A stretch of DNA of 64,000 bases from Tillus elongatus (taxonomy: Eukaryota; Arthropoda; Insecta; Coleoptera; Cleridae): contig OZ023265.1 in the NCBI GenBank assembly GCA_964006375.1, forward strand, positions 156,590,547 through 156,654,546, in the 5' to 3' direction. This document shows positions 42,906 through 55,559 of this stretch, piece by piece. The number at the start of each line of letters is the position of its first letter. The stretch's first letter is position 1. The notes below the pieces were generated by a model. That model searched no databases. It was not told where the DNA came from and worked only from the letters and a program-made list of their open reading frames with translations. Both the position numbers and the translations under genes were made by a program.

Positions 42906-43877
42906 GCTTGCTTACGACATATTCACTCAAGAATGTCTTTATTCCATTTCTTAGTCACTAGACGTGCTTGACTACTTACCACACGTCAACCATCTACACG
43001 AAGAATAGAGCAACAAAAATCAGCAAAAATCCTAAATTTCATGTACAAAATATACAGAAAATCTGTGCGATTCAGCAGCGGATCTTAAGGGCAATATTTA
43101 GTCTGCCCCACAACCAGTCATGTCGTGGCGTATTTAGCATTTTGACTGACATGTATATATTTGCTACGTTTAAAACTTCCTAGGCATGAATTTTACAAGA
43201 CTTCGTCAATTTACTCGGGCTGCTTTCTTTATAACATATTACCAGGTAATGGTGAAGGCGACTATTTTTACAGTATCAGTAAACTTTTCTCAGTGACAAA
43301 CGGCACATATTTTTAATGTGTATTTATTTAATGTTTCTGGTTGTGTATTTTGTTGCTTAAATTTATTTTGTAACTGCTTGCTTACGACATATTTACTCAA
43401 GAATGTCTTTATTCCATTTCTTAGTTCCTAGACGCGCTTCGCTACTTAACGCGCGTCAACCACCTAGACGAAGAATAAGGCAACAAAAATCAGCAAAAAT
43501 CCTCGATTCTAGGTACAAAATATACAAAAAATCTGTGCAATTCAGAAGCGGATCTTAAGGGCAATATTTAGTCTGCCCCACAACCAGTCATGTCGTGGGG
43601 TATTTAACAAGAATGGCATTTTGACTCTGGGATGTATATATTTGCTACGTTTAAAACTTCCAAGGCATCAATTTTACAAGACTTCGCAAATATACTCTGG
43701 CTGTTATCTTTATATCAGATTACCAGGTAATGTTGAAGGAGACTATCCTCCGAAACACTGTTTTTACAGTATCAGTGAACTTTTGTCAGTGACAAACGGC
43801 AAATAACTTTAAGGTGTATTTATCTAATGTTTCTGATTGTGTATTTTGTTGCTTACATTTATTCTGCAACTGCATAT
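42906..43877 (+). repeat. Tandem duplication (470-bp unit) of a LINE reverse-transcriptase tail
   Basis: Units start at 42906 and 43376 (GCTTGCTTACGACATATT). Each encodes a decayed LINE C-terminal piece, IQKICAIQQRILRAIFSLPH then NQSCR, like the 'IQKKA-R-IF-L-...SCR' segment after the reverse transcriptase. The copies differ by scattered substitutions and a ~30-bp indel. Confidence 0.65.
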
Positions 43878-43904
43878 AATATAATATGTGTATATCTCTT
43901 ATTT

Positions 43905-45158
43905 TAGTGAATTTTCTTAAAAAATATTCATAAAAATAACATAATGAGGAGATCCTGATTGAATTTTGAAAAAAATTTCTTCAAATGAGCGCCGATAACT
44001 CAAAAAGTAATGGGCAGATTTTAATTAAATTTTCTGAGTACTTTCCTCTTGTAAGTGGCTTGAACAAGTTCGTTAGCCACAAAAATCGGCCAAAGTTTTC
44101 CCCAAAAATCTTGTATTTTCTGTATATCTCTGGAAATAATAAAGCAAGGTCAACCAAATTTGGTAAGCCTGTTTGCATTGTAAAGCACAATTATTATAAA
44201 GCACCAAAATTTAGGTCTGTAAGCATAAAGACAAAAAGGTATGGGCATTTAAAAATAAATTTGAAACGTCTAAATAGGCAACATTTAGGCAAAGAACCTG
44301 AAACAAATACGGGTTATGCCAAGAAAATGTCGCAAGAAAAGTGATCTCCAAGACCTTAAGTTTCAACTTCAACCGTCATTGTGCTTCATTTTCCAGAAAT
44401 TTCATTTCAGACAGACCCCTTCTCTGATGCTTGGGCTGTAGGCTTAGTTAAGTTTATGGTTTAACGGTCTATAATTTTTTGCTAATTTTCGTAGAAAAAA
44501 TTGGGTAATGAGGAGTCTGCGACTTTGAATTTTAAAAATATTTCTTCAAATGGGCGCAAATAGGCCCCCTAGAATCCATATCCGGGTTTAGTCTTAGTTT
44601 TTATCTGTTTACATGTATACAGGGTGACGCATTTCTACGGTAAAGCGCAATATAAATGGTATTATACAAGATACGAGAAAAAGTTGTATACGTTATTTAT
44701 AGGGCGTCTTGAACTGCAGCTTATAAAATTATTTTGACGATCACAGGGTGGCCCATAACTCGTTGGTGAATCTACAAATTTTTTTTTTGCGAAAACCCTT
44801 GTGTTATTGAATGTTTTCATTTTTTATCGAAATGTGATCCGTGTTTGTAAGAAAAAAAATAGAGACGCAGTAAGTGCGAATTTTCGTTAAATGCTTCATT
44901 TCAATAACTTAATTTACTATTAACCCAAGGTTTGTTGGCTAGGAAACCAGTTTGCTTAGAACCATTTAAAGTTTATTTTCGGAAAATTTTTGTACATTTT
45001 CAAACAATAAGTTATTTTGATAAAATATGGTAGATTGTTTCTACTATATAGGTTATACCGGTAACCAGATTGATGTCTGCTTGCATTAGAGAGAAATATG
45101 TGCTAGTAAAAACATTTTTATGAAAATTTATTTCCGTAACGCCCTTGCTGCGACCAGA
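43905..45158 (+). repeat. Family A, complete plus copy lacking a TA array
   Basis: Left end TTTTAGTGAATTTTCTTAAA, the internal blocks in order, a second left-end block (44490-44600, CTAGAATCCATATCCGGG), then GTTTACATGTATACAGGGTG where other copies hold long (TA)n. The terminal pair at 44862 and 45130-45156 closes it. Best reference for the unexpanded element (1.25 kb). Confidence 0.75.
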
Positions 45159-45279
45159 CTTTTATTTAATTGGATGTAAGATTTTGCCTGTTCCACGTAA
45201 GTCTTGTTATAATCGAATTTGCCTTGGGGCACCATATTTATCGTGTATATTATAGACACATAAAAATTATTAGCGGGGG

Positions 45280-45790
45280 GGGGGGGGGGGGTTATAAATA
45301 AACGTGGTTTTTGTTGTAGTCTCCCGAACCCACCCGTTCTCACCGCGTTTCTGCTAAAAATTAATTTGTATTCCATTCGTGCTTATTTTTGATCTATTTT
45401 GCAACTAATTTATTTTACGCCATACCGGGTTCATTTTAGGTTAAACAATTCATCGTCGTGAAACAATCTATCTAAAATTTAAAAAAACCTTCCGAATTAT
45501 GTTGCCTAGGTAACTAGGCAGCAGTTATTATCAGTCATATAACACTAACATTTGTCCCCTTGCTTCTAGAACTAAACGTTTTCGATTTTGCACGTATTAT
45601 AAAAAAGTGCTTTCAAAACACGTTCCATGCCACCCATATGGCAGCAGTAAACATACCAACAAACGAGTATCACGCGGAGACCGCATAGAACTTAGTAATA
45701 TGGAATCTGTGCATCAGAATCTGACAATTGAACCAGTTGATACACTTTACCCATACTGATTTGCTTAATATCGTTTGACGGTACTTGACA
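45280..45790 (-). mobile_element. pogo-like element fragment, minus orientation
   Basis: Inverted and similar to 47375-48240; shared landmarks are TCAGATTCTGATGCACA, TCGTTTGTTGG and GAGACTACAACAA. It represents the element's 5' half; no open frame survives. Confidence 0.6.
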
Positions 45791-47374
45791 TTTAAGCCAT
45801 TCATCTTGTGACCTTTATGTTACACTTTTGTTACACAACAAAGTGTCTAACTACTAATCACCATCAGAAAAGATAAGATATAAACTGAATACTTGTGAGA
45901 TAGAAAAGCCGCAGTGGAATCGTTCACTAATTTCAAATTCTGATTAGTAATAGTTTTATTATGGAAAAACTTTGCCAAAAATTTAAACCCAATGTGAAAC
46001 ATCATTTGCAAATTTTAGAAGTCTTATTTTAATAGGCATTTCCTATTTACGCTACTTGTCAAGCATGTATAAGAAGAAATGTGATTTTAAATGGTAGTTC
46101 AATGCACCTCCACTCCATCCTTATTACCATTTTAGTAAATATTTACTAGGCTAAGCCTTATATTATCAAATCTATCACGAACAATTATAAAACGTGCAGT
46201 TACGTAGTATAACTTTTTTTTAATAACTATGGAACTTTAGTTACAATTTGCGCCATAGCCCGACTCTGATTTTTGCCAGACACTAAAGTCAAACCTGTCA
46301 CGAAGGTAACCTTAAAAATTAGGAGACTCCTAAATGACAAAGGCAGTTTTTAGGGATACATGGTGTCACAAAATAAAATTTTAGGTACTTACCTAATAAT
46401 TGCCATAAAAAAACTTGGTGAGGTGAGTGCAGGGATCGTATGGATAGAAAAAGTAAACTACATAGTTCATAGAATAAAATATGTACCAGGCTTCTAGGGG
46501 GTGTGGTCGGTTTTCGGGAAGCAATGTATTGGTTGTCTAACGCGTGTCATATACGCCCTAACCCATAACGTTTTAGCTTAAAACACAATTCCAAGTCGGA
46601 TTTGCTGTTGCCATGTCTTTTGACAATTTTATGCGAATTATACGTATTCCACGAATTTTTCTCTTTTTGTGCAAACGTCGATGAAAAAAAAAAACACAGC
46701 GCCAGCAGATGAATTTGGAAATTGTTTCACAATCCGTTAACCACTGATATCTTTAGTAAACACTGTCTTTGAAGTGGCGTTTAGAACTTTTTATTTCGTT
46801 CCCTAATTTTAATAGAGTTGTTGGTCGACCATCATGTATTATTTTTTGTATGACATCGAAATGCGGCACCCAAAAATGTCTGTTTTCTAAATTACATATA
46901 ATACAAACACACTTACAACGTTTTACGGCCCCACTCGCAGACGGGCAAAGGAGAGGGACTTTCATTTCACCTTGCTCCAAAGATAACGCGTTGACCAATG
47001 TTGACCCGCGTAAGCGAATTTTGAACCGCTTACTGGATACAAAATAAACTGCATAAATAAAACTACGTCCTTAGCACGGGCTGCAGTTGTATAGACAGAG
47101 ACAGTAGGCAGTAGGAAAATAGGCAATCCCCGCCCCAAATTATTGGATCTGCACGCTTGTGCCTGTGGCATATTATGCGGCGTCGCCGCGTCTATCTGGC
47201 ATTTGTGACAGCTGAATAGGTATTCCAAATATTTACCTACAACTATGTTCCAATTTAATCAAAGAAGAAATACAATTTAAAAGAAACATTATAATTCCAC
47301 TAGAAATATTTAGGGAAAGCAGTGCTTCCATTGGTTCCATCGACCATACGTCCTTCCTAGACTTTAGTATGTAA
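45791..47374. other. Intergenic sequence, nothing assigned
   Basis: 46750-47230 holds minus-strand open stretches (CVCIICNLENRHFWVPHFD and nearby) that look protein-like, but I cannot match them to a family. The rest is AT-rich without recognised features. Confidence 0.4.
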
Positions 47375-48690
47375 TTGGTACCGTCAAACGGGGTTAAGTG
47401 AATTAGTATGGGTAAAGTGAATCAACTGGTTCAGTTGTCAGATTCTGATGCACACATTCCATATTCTTAAGTCCTATGCCGTCTCCCCGTTGTGTTCGTT
47501 TGTTGGAATGTTTACTGCTGTCGGATGGGTAGTGGCGTGTCGCTCTCAAAAATCGGTAAGCCACTCATGAACGCGTTTTTAATGCACTCAAGCAAGGTGA
47601 CAAATGTTAGTGGTATATCACTGATAAGAAGTGCTGGCCAGAACCTCGCTGGTTCAGAGGTAAGAACGTGTGCATCTGAACCGAAGGGTGCTGGGTTCGA
47701 TCCCGGGGTACTCTTTTCACTTTTTCAGTACAAACTGTAAAATTAACATCAACCGAGGTTCTGGCATTGTATTTGAGCAAGTTGAATGTCTGCACATTCC
47801 GCCCTTCGGCGGGGGCGTAAAGCCGTCGGTCCTGTGTCCATGCAATGTTGGGCACGTTAAAGATCCCTACCCTCCTTACAGAAAGGCAGGGGTTCGGCAA
47901 AATTTCCAGAATAGTGAGGTGAAACTGCTCACTAGCATCGGTGATTGACCATAGTCGCGGAAATAGGCCGACGTTAAAGAAATTAAAAAAAAGTGCTGGC
48001 CAGTCATCTAGGCAATATTTTTCCGAAGGCTATTTGATTTTAGTTAATAGTTTCACGACCGTAAATTGTTTAACTTAAAATGGACCATGTATGGGGTAAA
48101 ATGAATTAGTTTCAAAATAGATTAAGAATAGACAGGAATGGACAGGAAAGTGAATAAAAGTTAATTTTTAGCAGAAATGCCGTGAAGGTGGGTTCCCGAG
48201 ACTACAACAAGAACTACCCTTATTTTACCCCGTTTCAACTAATTTGTTCAACTGTTTTTTTTTATAGAATGCCTAGAATCTAAAAAAGTTAAGGCCCTCA
48301 AGCCAAAGGCAATTGTAACAAACCTCACGTGGAACAAGCAGTGGCGGCAGTCCGTCAAGGCATAGTGTCCATGCCCAAAGCCTCTCAGCAATTTGGAGTA
48401 CCGTTTAGCACTATTTAGAGACGATATCACAAAACTCATTCTGCAAAATATGGGAGGCAACCTGTACTATTCTTTACCTCATTTAGGTTTAAGTGACATA
48501 AAATAAAGGATTTTCTTGTAAACAAATCAAAATTTTTTTCGTTAAATTTATATTTTAGTCAAAACCTTATCGGTTGATTCACTTTACATAGTAATAGTCT
48601 AAAACGAATAAAACGCAAATTTGAACGGGTGAATCATTTTACCCCACAGTGGTGGGTAAAGTGAATCAACATCTTACCCAAAAAAGGGCG
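47375..48690 (+). mobile_element. pogo-like (psq/CENP-B-type) transposon fragment
   Basis: After a ~900-bp leader, 48270-48480 encodes KPHVEQAVAAVRQGIVSMPK and ASQQFGVPFSTI, the psq-type helix-turn-helix at the N terminus of pogo/Tigger transposases. A stop follows, and the DDE domain is missing. GGTAAAGTGAATCAAC recurs at the left (47408) and right (48657) sides and may be a subterminal binding site. A SINE is inserted at 47642-47990. Confidence 0.6.
47642..47990 (+). mobile_element. tRNA-derived SINE, copy 4
   Basis: Near-consensus copy with A-box-like GGTTCAGAGGTAAG and B box GGTTCGATCCC. Its 3' end is GACGTTAAAGAAATTAAA. Perfect 13-bp target duplication AAGTGCTGGCCAG at 47629-47641 and 47991-48003. 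Confidence 0.95.
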
Positions 48691-48711
48691 GTTCCAATAC
48701 TCAAATAGAGG

Positions 48712-48847
<136 letters not shown>

Positions 48848-49287
48848 TCCCCCGGAAAGCGTGCATAAATATAGACATATTTTGTGCATATTTCTGTCTT
48901 TGGTGGTTTCGGATATAGCAATAAAAAACAGAGTTTATTTAACTCACTTAACCCCATTGGACGATATGAAATAACTTTATTTCTTAGACACACGGTACCC
49001 ACCAACAGATTAATTATCAAAATAATTCTATACATATTCTTAGGATCAAAGGACACTCATTACGCAAAGCAGGCTATCAACAAAACCAAGAAATGGCTAT
49101 CAAAATGTAATAATATTTTTGCAGTCTGTGATTATGATATTCACTTTTTGTTCTTCTTTCTATTAGCTGCAACAAGTTATCTAAAATTTATTATAAAAAG
49201 TTGCTGCAACCAGTTATACAATGCCGAATCAAGTTGCCTAATGACTAAACTCACTAAATCCGTTTAATTTACTTGGTCATAAATATG

Positions 49288-49632
49288 CGTGTGTGTGCGT
49301 ATGTTTTGTTTCTTTTACGCCGGCCTATTTCCGCGACTATGGCCAATCACCGACGCCAGGGAGCAGTTTCACCTCACTATCCTGGAAATTTTACCGAATC
49401 CCTGCCCTTCTATAAGGAGATTAGGAATATTTAACGTGCCCAACATCGCATCGACACGGGACAGACGGCTTTAGGCCCCCTACGAAGGGCAGAACCTTCA
49501 GACATTTAACTTGCACAGTTGATGTTAATGTTACAGTTTGTACTGAAAAAGTGGAAGGAGAACCCTGGGATCGAACCTAGTACCCTTCGGTTCAGAGGCA
49601 CACGTTCTTACCTCTGAACCACCGAGGCTCTA
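49288..49632 (-). mobile_element. tRNA-derived SINE, copy 5 (minus)
   Basis: Reverse copy with a (TG)n start and the head at the right (GGGATCGAACC is the inverted B box). Target duplication ATAAATATG at 49279-49287 and 49633-49641. Confidence 0.92.
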
Positions 49633-49654
49633 ATAAATATGTGTCATTATATAT

Positions 49655-50870
49655 ATGATTCCTTTGTTACATTATGTGGCAACTGACTACGGACAAAAAC
49701 CTAACTTTCATCTGGGTATGGAATTATTTATTCCACGTACACAGAAAACCTCTTCAGCCACTCAAAAGCCCTGGTTCTCTAAATCTTGTGACAAGGCCAG
49801 ACTTAAAAAGGTCAAAGCTCACAAAACACATATACACAATCCCAGTCAAGAAAACCGTCAAGCATTTAACGACGCAAGAAACCGCTATGTCCGCATTCTT
49901 TCTGAGGCAAAAAACTCGTTTAATAACCACATCAAAAACAAAGCCCTCTTAAGCTCTAAGGGTAGCAAACCCTTCTGGACTCGTGCTAAATCTATTGGGA
50001 ATAATTTCTGCAAGAGCACGTTCCCACCTCTTGTCTCAGGGGATGAAATTGTTTCTACCGACCTGGGCCAGGCTGAACTTTTTGCCTCGTTGTTCGCCGG
50101 CAATTCTACTTTCAACCCACCTTCGAATGTTCAACCACCAACAGTCCCCAATGTCGCACATAAAATGACGGACATCATTTTCAAAACTAAAAATGTACGA
50201 AAGATGCTCTCTTCTCTTAATACCAGGAAAGCCTCTGGCCTTGACGAGATCCCAGCAATTGTTCTCAAAAAATGCGCACCAGAACTTGCTCCTGTCCTGA
50301 CTCGTCTGTTTCAGACATCTTACAATAGAGGCATATTCCCTAGTAACTGGAAAACTGCTCGAGTACAACGCGTCCCCAAGAAAGGATCCAAAGCGCTACC
50401 TAGCAACTACAGGCCTATTTCTCTCCTTTCAGTCATCTCTTGCTTTCTTTCTCATAAAAGATACACCGGCCCTAGAACCATCACAATGAACAACCAAGTT
50501 ATTCAAAGTAATTAGTCCTTTTCACTTGTTGGCATTTATGTGGATCGAAATCTCAATTGGCACCAACATGTCACATCAATTGCAGAAGCGGCTGCTAAGA
50601 AACTAGGTTTCCTCTTCCGGGCTCGCAAATACTTTTCACCAGCTAATCTTTATACCTTATATACTTCACAAATAAGGCCAAACCTCGAATACTGCTCTCA
50701 CATCTGTGGTGCTGCTGCCGCTTCTACACTCGCTATCCTGGACTCTATTCAAAAGACAGCTATACGTCTCATTGGTGACCCTATCCTCACCCAAACCTTA
50801 TCGACACCCACGGTACGATAGTATTTAGGCTGTAAGCCCTCGTGGTGTGTTGTTGAAATAAAAAAATAAA
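49655..50870 (+). pseudogene. LINE (copy b) with two internal deletions
   Basis: An open frame (49655-50515) encodes the pre-RT and start of the reverse transcriptase: KPWFSKSCDKARLKKVKAHK, LNTRKASGLDEIPAIVLKKC and SNYRPISLLSVIS. It then joins abruptly near 50455 to YTGPRTITMNNQVIQ and VDRNLNWHQHVTSIAEAAAK, skipping the catalytic core (no YADD). A second deletion near 50795 joins DPILTQTL to the last residues STPTVR. The 3' tail TATTTAGGCTGTAAGCCC matches copies a and c. The element cannot be autonomous. Confidence 0.87.
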
Positions 50871-51198
50871 AAATGGTTACCAGGGCATCAAGGCATTGAA
50901 CACCATTCATGTAACAGCACAATTCTATGTAGAAGACCTAAATGGATAAAGATGCTATGTCACAAGATTGAGATTATGAGTAATTACTAAAAACTGTTCT
51001 CATCTTGAATTTTTTTATTATTATTTTCTTTAAATTAAGTTTGTGAGTCTTGAATATGTAAACAAGTCTAATTTTCATTGTGATAATGTGATCCATAAAG
51101 GGGTCCAATTTAAGTGAAAAATAAGCATTTATGTAGATACCACTTTTATCCACAGTAATTCGGATTACAGTTTGGTTGGGGTTATGTGGATAAAAGAG

Positions 51199-51315
<117 letters not shown>

Positions 51316-51448
51316 GATCTACTGGTTTATTGTACACCACTTACAATCTTAACCGCGGTCTTAACATTAAACAATCATTTAGTCATAACAGTAAAATTCA
51401 AAAAGCAAATGTTCAGTCATCTCAATATCGTAACATAAAAAAATTTCG

Positions 51449-51850
51449 GGACGCAGCAAGTGCGTTATAGTGGCAAATGTTCATAAGAATTGTACACTAT
51501 TATTATACGGCATATTAGTAAAGTTAATACTTTAAACTTACACAGATCTTGAAGATCGATTTTAGAGACCCTAGTACGCGCACATTTGAAGAATTCTTTC
51601 GAAAGTGTTACCATCAATATCTCTCTACTATCATAAAAATGTTGCGTTCTAACACCTTTTGAGAAAAATGCCCAAAACTCAATTTTCTATGAAGCTAAAG
51701 AACTAAGTTTAGGTATATCTGTAGATAGTGTAAGTCTCTTTAAAAGAAACATGTATTACACATTTCATTATGATTATACAGAAGATTTCCAGAAAAAAAC
51801 TTAATTCATATTTAAAAGAGTAAAGCATCTGCCAAATTGTAAACGTAGCG
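51449..51850 (-). repeat. Family A fragment
   Basis: Starts ACGCAGCAAGTGCGTTATAG and continues with weakened minus-orientation blocks. Confidence 0.55.
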
Positions 51851-52064
51851 GTTATTTTTCCTTATTAATCGCCAGTATGCTTTCGTTTTAATCAACCTAA
51901 CCGGTTTTTTCAATATCAACAATAACAAAATTATAATTCCAGACTCAAAGGTGACAAACTTATTAAGGCGTTTTAAACAAAAATTAAATTTTATTCAAAA
52001 CTTATGGTATCTGTGCACTGTTTTTTCTCGAACTGTCAAAATGAAACATAAAAAAACATACATT

Positions 52065-52150
52065 CATCGAGCTGAATTCGATCGCGTAACCTTCTGCTTA
52101 TGAGGCAAGCACGACGCCTCTCAGCCATCTAGCCATACGTCAACTGACGT
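52065..52150 (-). repeat. tRNA-like segment, possibly an old SINE head
   Basis: Minus strand resembles a tRNA: GATGGCTGAGAGGCG is A-box-like and GATCGAATTC is B-box-like. The arms do not fold well and there is no clear body or target duplication. Confidence 0.3.
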
Positions 52151-52189
52151 TTTGTTTGCATGATACATTAGATCGGCTTAATGCCCGGG

Positions 52190-52192
<3 letters not shown>

Positions 52193-52257
<65 letters not shown>
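52193..52257. repeat. (TA)n microsatellite
   Basis: 65 bp of TA. Confidence 0.97.
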
Positions 52258-52259
<2 letters not shown>

Positions 52260-52261
<2 letters not shown>

Positions 52262-53930
52262 ATACGTAACAATTAATTACAGAATTAGTAGAATTGCCAT
52301 TGAAACACATTCCACGACTGTTTCGGTCTTATATGACGTCTTATGTTTAAGTTTAAAGATAAAAGGAATTATTTTAGAATCATTTTTATAGAGACTTGGC
52401 TTGATTTTGTTTACACTTCTACTATATTATGCGACAGCACAATATATCTATGTTGCGCTGATACTGTATTTAAGGCCGTTCATAAAGATACAAATATAGT
52501 GTTTTTTAATAATTGATTGAATCCCCCATTTAAATAACAATCAGTTGGCAAATCTTTAGTTTCATGTCGTCTGTCATTTTCCATAATTGCGGCCGAGATT
52601 TCACGGTTGTTGGTTTGGGTAATATGTTTTATGAGTGGTATATATTTAGTTTGGTTACCGTTGATGTATGGTTTATACCTGTTGTATGAATCAATCTACG
52701 CGTGGCAGTTAACTACTCTGGCTGACAGTCATTGGACTTTAACCACTAAGTCGTCTCACCGCATGTCTTTGGGTTTTTATTTTTAATTTGGAAGAAACTC
52801 TACATATTGCGTACCAAATTACTTAGAATTCACAACGTGGGCTTATTTGCACTGTTTATAGCCACATGTAAAGTCTTATTCCAGTTCTCTGATACTTACA
52901 AAAATTGAGCGTTTTCAAAAAGTTTTCCCCGATTTTCCACTGGAAAAACTGAAGCATAAAGGCAAGTTTGATGTTTGATTGAAATCAGCTTAGTATCTTT
53001 TTAGTTATCGCTCGGATACATGACCTCCCTATTAGCAAATTTTTCTTAATGAAAATTCGTTAATACACAATACAAATAAATTAAACAGCACGTAAATGTA
53101 TTTATTAACAAACAGTACATAACAAAATTAGTTTGTATCTCAATTTTTCAAGATTTCCTACTTTTCTGAACATTCGTCCCAAACATGGCTTTATAGTAAC
53201 ACTTATATTCTCCATCACCAAACTTTATTTGATCCTTTAAGTTTCGAATTTTGCAACTGACAAACCGCCAGTGTTTTTTTTGTTTGTTTATTTTACGACT
53301 CTAATAGGTTTACAAGAAGTTTTGTCAATAGTTTGCCTGTCCTTTTTTCCGCAAAACAACTTGCAAAAATGGTGTATAACTGCCCAAGCTTGTTTTATAA
53401 TAATAGAGCCAAAATTCCTCGATCTAGATTCATTTTACATTCTCTCGGTAATTTATTTTGTTTATTTGGAAGCTCCTTAAAGTTATCAAAAAAATGTTTC
53501 CATATTCAAACAATAACTGTTTTTCGTGCTGGTGGATAGGATTATGTTGCCATATTGATCCAAGATCTATAAAGTAATTTAAGAAATAAGTTTTATAGAT
53601 CTTGATATTGGTCCAGTATGGATATGGTTTGATGTTTCCTTATGACTTTCTCAATATGCTAAGAATCTCTACCGGAGTACAAATAGGAATTGCAAGCTCA
53701 GAAAACATGTGCTCTATTATCTAGAATAGGCCATTGAAAATCAAATATTCATATAGACCAAGAATGACGACGATCTTATTTTGACCAGCACAGGAATCTG
53801 ACCATATAAGCAAATGGTGAATTTCTGCGCAGTTTTTTTTTTTGAATAGTTGGCAAAATCGAAACAGACAACATGTAATTTCGTTGCTGCCTCTAATGGC
53901 AATATCTTCGGTCCATGTATTTTTTTGTTA
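52260..53930. other. Intergenic sequence, nothing assigned
   Basis: AT-rich. A weak reversed family A trace lies near 52960-53060, and minus-strand protein-like scraps (KIRNLKDQIKFGDGEYK near 53200) could be transposon debris. No confident feature. Confidence 0.4.
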
Positions 53931-53931
53931 T

Positions 53932-54700
53932 TTCAACAACACACCACGAGGGCTTACAGCCTAAATACTATCATACCGTGGTTGTCGACAAGGAGGAAAG
54001 AGGAAACTTGTTAATTCTGGGCTTGAAGGTTTGGGGGTTCGGGGGAGAAGGAAAAACATGTGCCGTCAAGAAATTCCACAATTTGGAAGTCCTCGAGACA
54101 AAAGAGCGGGCATAACAAGATGTTCTATGTCTGGTAACCTGGACAATAAAAGAGTGCATTCGCTCTGTTCCCCTGGTAGATCTGTTGGGGGCAGCACGTG
54201 GAGGAACTATGGAAGAAAGCTCCTCTGAGCAGTGTCCGTGCAGATATCTATAAAAGAGAGAAAGGTCACCAACGGCACGTCGGTGGTCAAGGGATGGCAG
54301 CCTTTGGGTGAGGGTAGGGTCACCGACGAGACGTATAGCTCTCTTCTGAATGGAGTCCAGGATAGCGAGTGTAGAAGCGGCAGCAGTACCCCAGATGTGG
54401 GAGCAGCATTCGAGATTTGGCCTTATTTGTGAAGCATCATATAAGGTAAAGAGATTAGCTGGTGAAAAGTATTTGCGAGCCCGGAAGAGGAAACCTAATT
54501 TCTTAGCAGCCGCCTCTGCAATTGATATGACATGTTGGTGCCAATTGAGATTTCGATCCACAGAAATGCCAACAAGTGAAAAGGACTCATTACGTTAAAT
54601 AACTTGGTTGTTTATTGTGATAGGTCTAGCGCTGGTGTATCCTAAAATTTTATATCCATATTTCGCGTAAATAAAAGGCACTGGACGTTGACAGCTTAGG
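53932..54700 (-). pseudogene. LINE (copy c), 5'-truncated
   Basis: Minus strand 54561-53971 is open for 196 codons: DRNLNWHQHVISIAEAAAKK, RPNLECCSHIWGTAAASTLA, IQKRAIRLVGDPTLTQ, HRRAVGDLSLFYRYLHGH and RTSKLWN. Upstream to ~54668 the frame continues as KYGYKILGYTSARPITINNQ with a stop. This is the intact version of the 3' third missing in copy b. The tail ends in A-rich sequence at about 53932. Confidence 0.88.
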
Positions 54701-54719
54701 AGCTTAGGTAAGGGCATCT

Positions 54720-54990
54720 ATTTTAAAACTGTGGGGCGCGCGACCCTAGGGGGGGCGTGATAAAACTAAATGGGGTGCGCGAGCATATTGAAAATAAATG
54801 AGAAAGAAATTATTATTAGAAAATTTATTTAATTGACTGAAAAAAAGCAATATAATGTAAGATTTATATTTAATTTACTGAAATAAAGGAAATATAGTAC
54901 ACTTATATAAGATTGTGTCAGTATTGCACAATATATTTAATAATTAAGTTATCAACTTCAGTCTAGACTATGAGTTCAGAACTATTGCTG
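54720..54990 (-). mobile_element. hAT 3' end fragment
   Basis: GGGGCGTGATAAAACTAAAT, GAGCATATTGA and TTTATTTAATTNACTGAAA match, in reverse, the right end of the hAT at 14700-14868. A second, truncated copy of the same family. Confidence 0.7.
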
Positions 54991-55039
54991 TTGTATTTTT
55001 TATGAAATAGCAAATGAAAGCGAAGCCTATGTGCCTCTA

Positions 55040-55555
55040 AGACACCATCAACTTGTTTTGCCACAAGATGTGTTTATTCGCTTCTTAAATAGTTGGAGGT
55101 TATATGTCTTTGGAAATATGTCTGCCGGGAGGGCATTCCAAAGTTTAGCTGCTCTAGGAAAGAAGGAAGATTCGTAACGAGTCGTTGGACATAGGAGTAA
55201 TTTGATAGTAAACGACTAAAACGGGTTTGTCACGTAAAGTTCGCCTGCGAAGGTACTGAGGATGCAATTTCTATAGAGCAATGTCGATAGTGATATCGAT
55301 AGAAGAGACAGAGATCTCGAACCATGATGGTGATAGAGAAATATCATATAAAGCGACTTTCTGAATCTAATCTAGCAGGGACAAGGTTGTCTTTCGGGCA
55401 TCATCCAAGTCATGGAAATAATATTTCCACTGCGGCAGTATCTGCGATTTGTACAGCGTTATGGGCTGCTGAAACCTGCTTTTAACCCGCAATAGAAACC
55501 AAAGCTCTTTCGTTGCTGCTCTAGCAATATTAGAAAAATGTCAATGTCAGCAACC
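55040..55555 (-). pseudogene. LINE 3' fragment, another lineage
   Basis: Minus strand carries frame-broken pieces LYKSQILPQWKYYFHDL and SFFPRAAKLWNALPADIFPK, then NLQLFKKRIN. This is the same C-terminal module type as the LINE at 53932 but clearly diverged. Confidence 0.65.
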
Positions 55556-55559
55556 GAGA

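Noticed and set aside
46753..47228. Minus-strand cysteine-containing open frames
   Set aside because: Protein-like in places, but no family recognised and no gene structure.
47607..47900. Conserved ~90-residue open frames at several places (also 21222, 35363, 42190, 49289, 61478)
   Set aside because: They are frames across copies of the tRNA-derived SINE, not genes.
52700..52770. tRNA-like stretch (GACTTAGTGGTTAAAGTCC on minus)
   Set aside because: A-box-like only; no B box and no cloverleaf.
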